Positions 59,763 to 64,000 of a stretch of DNA of 64,000 bases are shown here, piece by piece. The position numbers and the translations under genes are program-made. The notes below the pieces were generated by a model, which searched no databases, had not been told where the DNA came from, and worked only from the letters and a program-made list of their open reading frames with translations. The stretch is from Nitrosopumilus sp. b3 (GTDB lineage: Archaea > Thermoproteota > Nitrososphaeria > Nitrososphaerales > Nitrosopumilaceae). The DNA is taken from assembly GCF_014078525.1 (NCBI RefSeq), contig NZ_MU078696.1:283327-347326 (forward strand). The letters run 5' to 3'. The stretch's first letter is position 1. Every line of letters starts with the position of its first letter.

Positions 59763-61800
59763 AGTATCTTTTTTTAATTAATCCAAAAATTCCAATAGCT
59801 GCAACTACTATTGCAATGATTCCAATCTGTTTTCCTGGAATGTCAATGTCAAATCTCTGAATGTCATCTGGAATTGTACTGATCCGAATTGTATTGTATG
59901 CACTAGTAGAGTTTTGGTCTGTTCTAATTTTAGCTTCAATCCAATATTCTGCATTCTCAAAAACATCTATTGATGCTTTTTTGTTTGGCAGCATAGTAGT
60001 AGTATCAACTTTGCCGTCTTTGCTATTTGTAATTGAGATTTTTGCAAAGTTCCATTTCTCTGGATGATAAATATCAAAGATGAGTTTTTGATTCTGTTGA
60101 ATTACAGATACTGAACCTTCAGTGTAATGAATTAGTATTGGAATTGTATAACGAGTGCCATCATGGTGAATAATTATTCTTCCCTCATGGTCACCAAAGT
60201 TATCTCCGGTCATACTAAGTTTGAATCTCAAATTATCTTTTTCAAGATTATATCCAAACTGAATAAATTCTGGCCCTTCAAACTTTACATCCAAATCTTC
60301 TAGGGTTCCCTCGATGAGTTTTAGTTGCAATTGTCTTTCTGCAACGGTACTATCTGATGAGATGCCAATTACAAAATTTGGTGGCATGATTATTAGGTTG
60401 GCCTCAAATGCCTTTTCGATATCAAGTCTTCCAGCACCTGAGTCATTTAGAGCAAATTGCTGCCCGTAGGCATCAGATACAGGCTCAACTGTAGTAAGTA
60501 ATAGTGATTTTATCTCGTGGTGGTGCAGTGTTGGGTTTTTCTGGAGTAATAGCGCTGCTGCCCCACTAACATGTGGTGCCGCATAACTTGTTCCGCTGGT
60601 GAAATTGTACCCTGCATTGTTTTGAGTGGTATTGATGTATGCACCAGGTGCAACCAGTTCGGGCTTTATGTAAAATGGTGAGACAGGACCGCGGGAACTA
60701 AAATGCGCCACAAAGTCTGGATTGTAAAACAGATGCATTGATGCATGATTTTTGTCTTTGATTGATTCAATTATTTGCAGACCTTCCTCTCTGTCAATTG
60801 ATACAACTGGAATTCGTGGATAGTAGTCTGAATCCATAAACTCATGAATCAACTCCCCAAGAAAAATTCCTCCAACATTATTGTAAACTATCAGTGCCTT
60901 TGCCCCTGCATTTGCAGCATTGTTTTCTTTGATTGAAAAATATAGCATCTCTCCTTCCACATCACTTCCTCTCTCGACAATTACAATTGAATCTTTGACA
61001 TCAACTCCCTCAAAGTCCTTTAGTTTCCCATACCCTGCAAAAATTATTTTTCCAGTAATTGGTTCTTCTAATTTTGTAGAGCCGACCATCGGAATTACAG
61101 TAAATGGTTTTTCATTTACTTCCAGTGTTGCAACAAGACTTGATGTGAGATTGTTGTATGTTGCACCAACTGTAACTGAACCGTAATTTCTTCCAGGACT
61201 TCCAATGGTTTTCAACCCTGGACCGTCATTTCCAGCTGCAGTTACAACAAAAATCTCTTTTTCTAATGCAAGATTAACTGCACGGTCAATCTTTGTGTTT
61301 GTTTTGTTGACTCCCAAACTAATGTTGATAATGTCTGCATCGTCTTCAACTGCTTTTTCAATTGCTCGAATTATTAGATCAGATGACACACCTTCACCGT
61401 TTTCTGAAACTTTGTATGCAAGAATTTTGGCCTTTGGCGCAACACCTTTTACTTGCCCATCAGCTGCAATTACCCCTGCAACTTGAGTGCCATGTCCGTT
61501 GGTATCCAGTGGTGGCTTGCTTTCGTTGATGAAATTGTACCCTCCTATGACTTTGCCCTCAGGTCCCCAACCAAGCAAGTCTGGATGGTTAAAATCAACT
61601 CCGGTATCTATTACTGCAATTTTAATTCCTGTCCCGTCTATCCCATCCATTCTGGGAACATCAGTTCCAATGTATGGAACGCTTTTGTCAAGGTAAACTT
61701 GGATTTCATCTTCAGCAAAAAAGAACTCAGAGAAAACAAATCCTGTACCAAAAACAAATATTAATGAAAATATTAGAAATTTCACAAATTTTTTAAGCAT
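59731..61800 (-). CDS. Secreted, membrane-anchored subtilisin-like protease
   Basis: 689 residues. Signal peptide, S8 catalytic triad D65 (V-I-D-T-G-V-D), H103 (N-G-H-G-T) and Ser near 402 (S-G-T-S-Y-A-A-P-H), with a PA-type insert (about 225-330) between His and Ser. C-terminal beta region and a last membrane helix (I-I-A-I-V-V-A-A-I-G-I-F-G-L) followed by K-K-R. Acts outside the cell. Confidence 0.93.
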   Translation of the reverse strand: MLKKFVKFLIFSLIFVFGTGFVFSEFFFAEDEIQVYLDKSVPYIGTDVPRMDGIDGTGIKIAVIDTGVDFNHPDLLGWGPEGKVIGGYNFINESKPPLDTNGHGTQVAGVIAADGQVKGVAPKAKILAYKVSENGEGVSSDLIIRAIEKAVEDDADIINISLGVNKTNTKIDRAVNLALEKEIFVVTAAGNDGPGLKTIGSPGRNYGSVTVGATYNNLTSSLVATLEVNEKPFTVIPMVGSTKLEEPITGKIIFAGYGKLKDFEGVDVKDSIVIVERGSDVEGEMLYFSIKENNAANAGAKALIVYNNVGGIFLGELIHEFMDSDYYPRIPVVSIDREEGLQIIESIKDKNHASMHLFYNPDFVAHFSSRGPVSPFYIKPELVAPGAYINTTQNNAGYNFTSGTSYAAPHVSGAAALLLQKNPTLHHHEIKSLLLTTVEPVSDAYGQQFALNDSGAGRLDIEKAFEANLIIMPPNFVIGISSDSTVAERQLQLKLIEGTLEDLDVKFEGPEFIQFGYNLEKDNLRFKLSMTGDNFGDHEGRIIIHHDGTRYTIPILIHYTEGSVSVIQQNQKLIFDIYHPEKWNFAKISITNSKDGKVDTTTMLPNKKASIDVFENAEYWIEAKIRTDQNSTSAYNTIRISTIPDDIQRFDIDIPGKQIGIIAIVVAAIGIFGLIKKRYSKVELLDLPQ

Positions 61801-61863
61801 TTTTACAAGTAAAAATGAATTGCTTCATAAACCAATAAATTGAATTAGGATCTCTTTGATTCT

Positions 61864-62484
61864 ATGGGAAAATACACTCTTCCTGAAATGCCATATGCAT
61901 ATGATGCACTTGAACCTCACATTGACGCAAGAACAATGGAGATTCATCATACAAAACATCATCAAGCATACACTGACAAACTAAATGCAGCTCTTGAAGC
62001 ATGTCCTGCTGATATTCAATCAAAAGACATACTTGAGATTCTAGCTGATATCAATTCAGTACCAGAAGCTCAAAGAGGTGCAGTTAATTTCAATGGTGGT
62101 GGCTTTGATAACCACAGGCTATTTTGGAACAACATGAAAGCAAACGGAGGCGGTGAACCAGGAGGATCAATTGCTGATGCAATTAACAGTTCTTTTGGAA
62201 GCTTCGCTGAGTTTAAAGAGAAATTTTCATCCACCACAGCAGTAATTCAAGGTAGTGGTTGGGGATGGTTAGTTTACAATCCTACATCAAGTAAGGTTGA
62301 ATACAAATCAATGCCAAACCAAACCAGTCCAAGAACTGAAGGACTAGTACCATTGTTGGGCTGTGATGTTTGGGAACATGCATACTATCTAAACTACCAA
62401 AACAAAAGACCAGACTATATCGCTGCATGGTGGAATGTAGTAAACTGGGATGAGGTAGAATCTAGATTCTCTAAAGCAAAATAA
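61864..62484 (+). CDS. sod: Superoxide dismutase (Fe/Mn)
   Basis: 206 residues. Metal ligands H28 (M-E-I-H-H-T-K-H-H), His near 82 (N-H-R-L-F-W) and the D-V-W-E-H-A-Y-Y pair Asp/His near 168-172. Converts superoxide to O2 and H2O2. Metal choice (Fe or Mn) is not clear from sequence alone. T-rich tract after the stop may be its terminator. Confidence 0.96.
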   Translation: MGKYTLPEMPYAYDALEPHIDARTMEIHHTKHHQAYTDKLNAALEACPADIQSKDILEILADINSVPEAQRGAVNFNGGGFDNHRLFWNNMKANGGGEPGGSIADAINSSFGSFAEFKEKFSSTTAVIQGSGWGWLVYNPTSSKVEYKSMPNQTSPRTEGLVPLLGCDVWEHAYYLNYQNKRPDYIAAWWNVVNWDEVESRFSKAK

Positions 62485-62576
62485 AGTTCAATCTTTATTT
62501 TTTTCTTCATTTTCTATTTTTAATTTCATTTTACCTATGAATGAATTTATAACCTTCTGAGGGAGGTTGGTTGTAA

Positions 62577-63002
62577 ATGAGTGAAGAACAGGCAGAGCAA
62601 TTAATGCAGCAGATGCAAATGCTAGAGACATATTTTTCTGATTTATCTCAAAGAGAAGGAACTTTCTACAGTATTTTGAGGGAAGCTACTGCAGCAATTG
62701 AATCAATCCAGTCACTTGGTAAAATCCCTGAATCAGAAACTCTAGTTCCAATTGGAATGGGTACCTTTATCCCAACAAAGATTTCATCAAATAGCAAAAT
62801 TATTTTGAATATTGGAGCAGGAGTTGCAGTTGAAAAAGATTTCCCTTCTGCAATTAATTATCTTGAAGCAAGAATTAAAGAAATCGAAGTTGCTTTGCAA
62901 GATACCGCTGCAAAGAAACAAGATGCAGCAAGTAGATTAGAGCAAGGAAAAGCACAAATGAATCAAATGATGCAGGCAATGCAACAACCAAAATCGGGAT
63001 AA
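62577..63002 (+). CDS. pfdA: Prefoldin alpha subunit
   Basis: 141 residues: two long coiled-coil helices (about 1-45 and 88-135) joined by beta hairpins (L-V-P-I-G-M-G-T-F-I-P, I-I-L-N-I-G-A-G-V-A-V-E). Co-chaperone that delivers unfolded protein to the thermosome. A Shine-Dalgarno GGGAGGTT precedes the ATG. Next gene ftsY starts three bases after its stop. Confidence 0.93.
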   Translation: MSEEQAEQLMQQMQMLETYFSDLSQREGTFYSILREATAAIESIQSLGKIPESETLVPIGMGTFIPTKISSNSKIILNIGAGVAVEKDFPSAINYLEARIKEIEVALQDTAAKKQDAASRLEQGKAQMNQMMQAMQQPKSG

Positions 63003-63005
63003 GCC

Positions 63006-64000
63006 ATGTTTGATAAACTTCGTAGTGCATTCTCAAATGCAGCGAAAAGTCTTGGTGAGAAGGAACTTAATGATAAAGACATTGAAGATATTTTATTTGA
63101 ATTAGAAATTTCTCTTATGGAGTCAGACGTTGCAACTGAAGTAATTGAATCAATCAAAGATGATCTCAAAACAAAACTGATTGGCTCTAAAGTTGATAAA
63201 AAAGAAATTGAAAAATTTGTAAAAGACAGTCTGATTTCCAGCATCTCTTCACTGTTTGATATCGCAGGAAGCTATGATCTATTTGCAAAAATTGATGAAA
63301 AAAAGAAACAAGGAAAACCCTTTTTGATTTTATTTGTTGGAATTAATGGAACTGGGAAAACTACGTCATTGGCAAAAATTGCACATCTGTTGCAACAAGC
63401 AAAATATTCTGTAGTTATAGCAGCAGCTGATACATTTAGAGCCGGAGCAATTGAGCAATTACGAGAACACACCAATCGACTTAATCTAAAACTTGTTGCC
63501 CAGAACTATGAGTCAGATCCTGCTGCTGTTGCACGAGATGCAGTTCTTTATGCAAATTCACACAGAACAGATTGCGTACTAATTGATACTGCAGGAAGAA
63601 TGCAAACAAGCAAAAACTTGATGGAGCAAATTGCAAAAATCACCAAAGTTGTAAACCCTGACATGAAAATTTTTGTCGGTGACTCTTTGGCAGGAAATGA
63701 TACAGTAAATCAAGCACGAGAGTTTTATGAACATGTAAAATTTGATGCGTCAATTTTGACCAAGAGTGATGCAGATGCCAAAGGCGGAGCTGCACTATCT
63801 ATTGTCAAAATAACTTCAACTCCAGTAATTTACGTTGGAACTGGACAGGAATACTCTGATCTCAAGGAATTTGACAAGAAAACTTTTCTTGAAACTGTCT
63901 TTGGCTCTTTAGATAATGTTGAGATAAAAAAAGACCAAGAACCTGAACCAACACCAGAACCTGAACCAACACCAGAACCTGAACCAACACCAGAACCTGA
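63006..64000 (+). CDS. ftsY: Signal recognition particle receptor FtsY (3' end outside window)
   Basis: 332 codons are visible, open at the window edge. N domain about 1-95 with short archaeal helices; G domain with G-I-N-G-T-G-K-T-T near 112-120, D-T-F-R-A-G-A near 142, D-T-A-G-R near 196, T-K-S-D-A near 256 and D-L-K-E-F-D near 290. GTPase that docks SRP-ribosome complexes. After the usual FtsY end (E-T-V-F-G-S-L) comes an unusual E-P-E-P-T-P repeat tail. Confidence 0.95.
   Translation, partial: MFDKLRSAFSNAAKSLGEKELNDKDIEDILFELEISLMESDVATEVIESIKDDLKTKLIGSKVDKKEIEKFVKDSLISSISSLFDIAGSYDLFAKIDEKKKQGKPFLILFVGINGTGKTTSLAKIAHLLQQAKYSVVIAAADTFRAGAIEQLREHTNRLNLKLVAQNYESDPAAVARDAVLYANSHRTDCVLIDTAGRMQTSKNLMEQIAKITKVVNPDMKIFVGDSLAGNDTVNQAREFYEHVKFDASILTKSDADAKGGAALSIVKITSTPVIYVGTGQEYSDLKEFDKKTFLETVFGSLDNVEIKKDQEPEPTPEPEPTPEPEPTPEP
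63939..64000 (+). repeat. 18-base tandem repeat in ftsY tail
   Basis: GAACCTGAACCAACACCA repeated three full times and continuing past the window edge, coding for E-P-E-P-T-P units in frame. Confidence 0.9.

Noticed and set aside
1..64000. CRISPR arrays, insertion sequences, integrase or phage genes, tRNA and rRNA genes
   Set aside because: Looked for on both strands; no repeat-spacer pattern, transposase motif, or RNA gene signature was seen by eye.

Overview
The window reads as a slice of an AT-rich ammonia-oxidising archaeon of the Nitrososphaeria (Thaumarchaeota), close to Nitrosopumilus or Nitrosarchaeum. The evidence is archaeal/eukaryotic-type ribosomal proteins (L12/P1, L10/P0, L1, L11, L19e, L32e), NusG/Spt5 with SecE, prefoldin alpha, D-aminoacyl-tRNA deacylase DtdA and FtsY. 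TATA boxes lie 22-30 bases before many start codons, so many genes look leaderless. A C-terminal WWxxG secreted domain and many tiny Cys-rich proteins also fit this group. I found no rRNA, tRNA, CRISPR array or insertion sequence.

Layout. 1-7.9 kb: small accessory genes around a geranylgeranyl-reductase-like flavoprotein and a nitroreductase; between these two lies a pair of matching RNA hairpins (2187-2268). 7.9-15.8 kb: HAD hydrolase, the alaS-leuS operon, ribosomal protein L12, a TRIC-type membrane protein. 15.8-24.8 kb: cation exchanger, two universal stress proteins, an Hsp20 operon, a blue-copper protein, a receiver protein. 24.5-31 kb: a phosphate regulon (pstC-pstA-pstB-phoU plus a mini ribbon-helix-helix gene; a divergent AbrB-PhoU regulator; pstS) with a 15-base motif shared by its two control regions. 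31-42 kb: a third stress protein, DUF389, an SDR with replaced catalytic residues, sulfur-transfer genes (rhodanese; rhodanese-rhodanese-metallo-beta-lactamase), a DM13 protein, MscS plus DUF432. 42-54 kb: micropeptide genes, three receiver proteins in all across the window, two full sensor kinases, the L1-L10 operon, an Lrp regulator, an acetolactate-synthase-like enzyme and a PhnD-like sensor protein coupled to a kinase. 54-64 kb: core information genes (L11-NusG-SecE, dtdA-ogt, L32e-L19e), ATP-type PEP carboxykinase, a subtilisin-like protease, superoxide dismutase, prefoldin and the start of ftsY.

The least explained signals are linked. Three micropeptides share a C-terminal E-[DE]-[VL]-x-G-L-[ST]-W motif. 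Two of them have promoters carrying the same 15-base element (AAGGCATACCGYAAT) 17-19 bases upstream of the TATA box, and a third copy sits before a secreted coiled-coil gene. Two of the micropeptides adjoin members of a three-copy family of about 120-130 residues. Together with two further paralogous families (mini ribbon-helix-helix proteins, mini zinc proteins) this suggests an undescribed small-protein regulatory layer; that is inference. Many small genes here are shorter than 60 codons and were found by reading both strands; their support is TATA spacing, start/stop overlap with neighbours, or similarity to one another.
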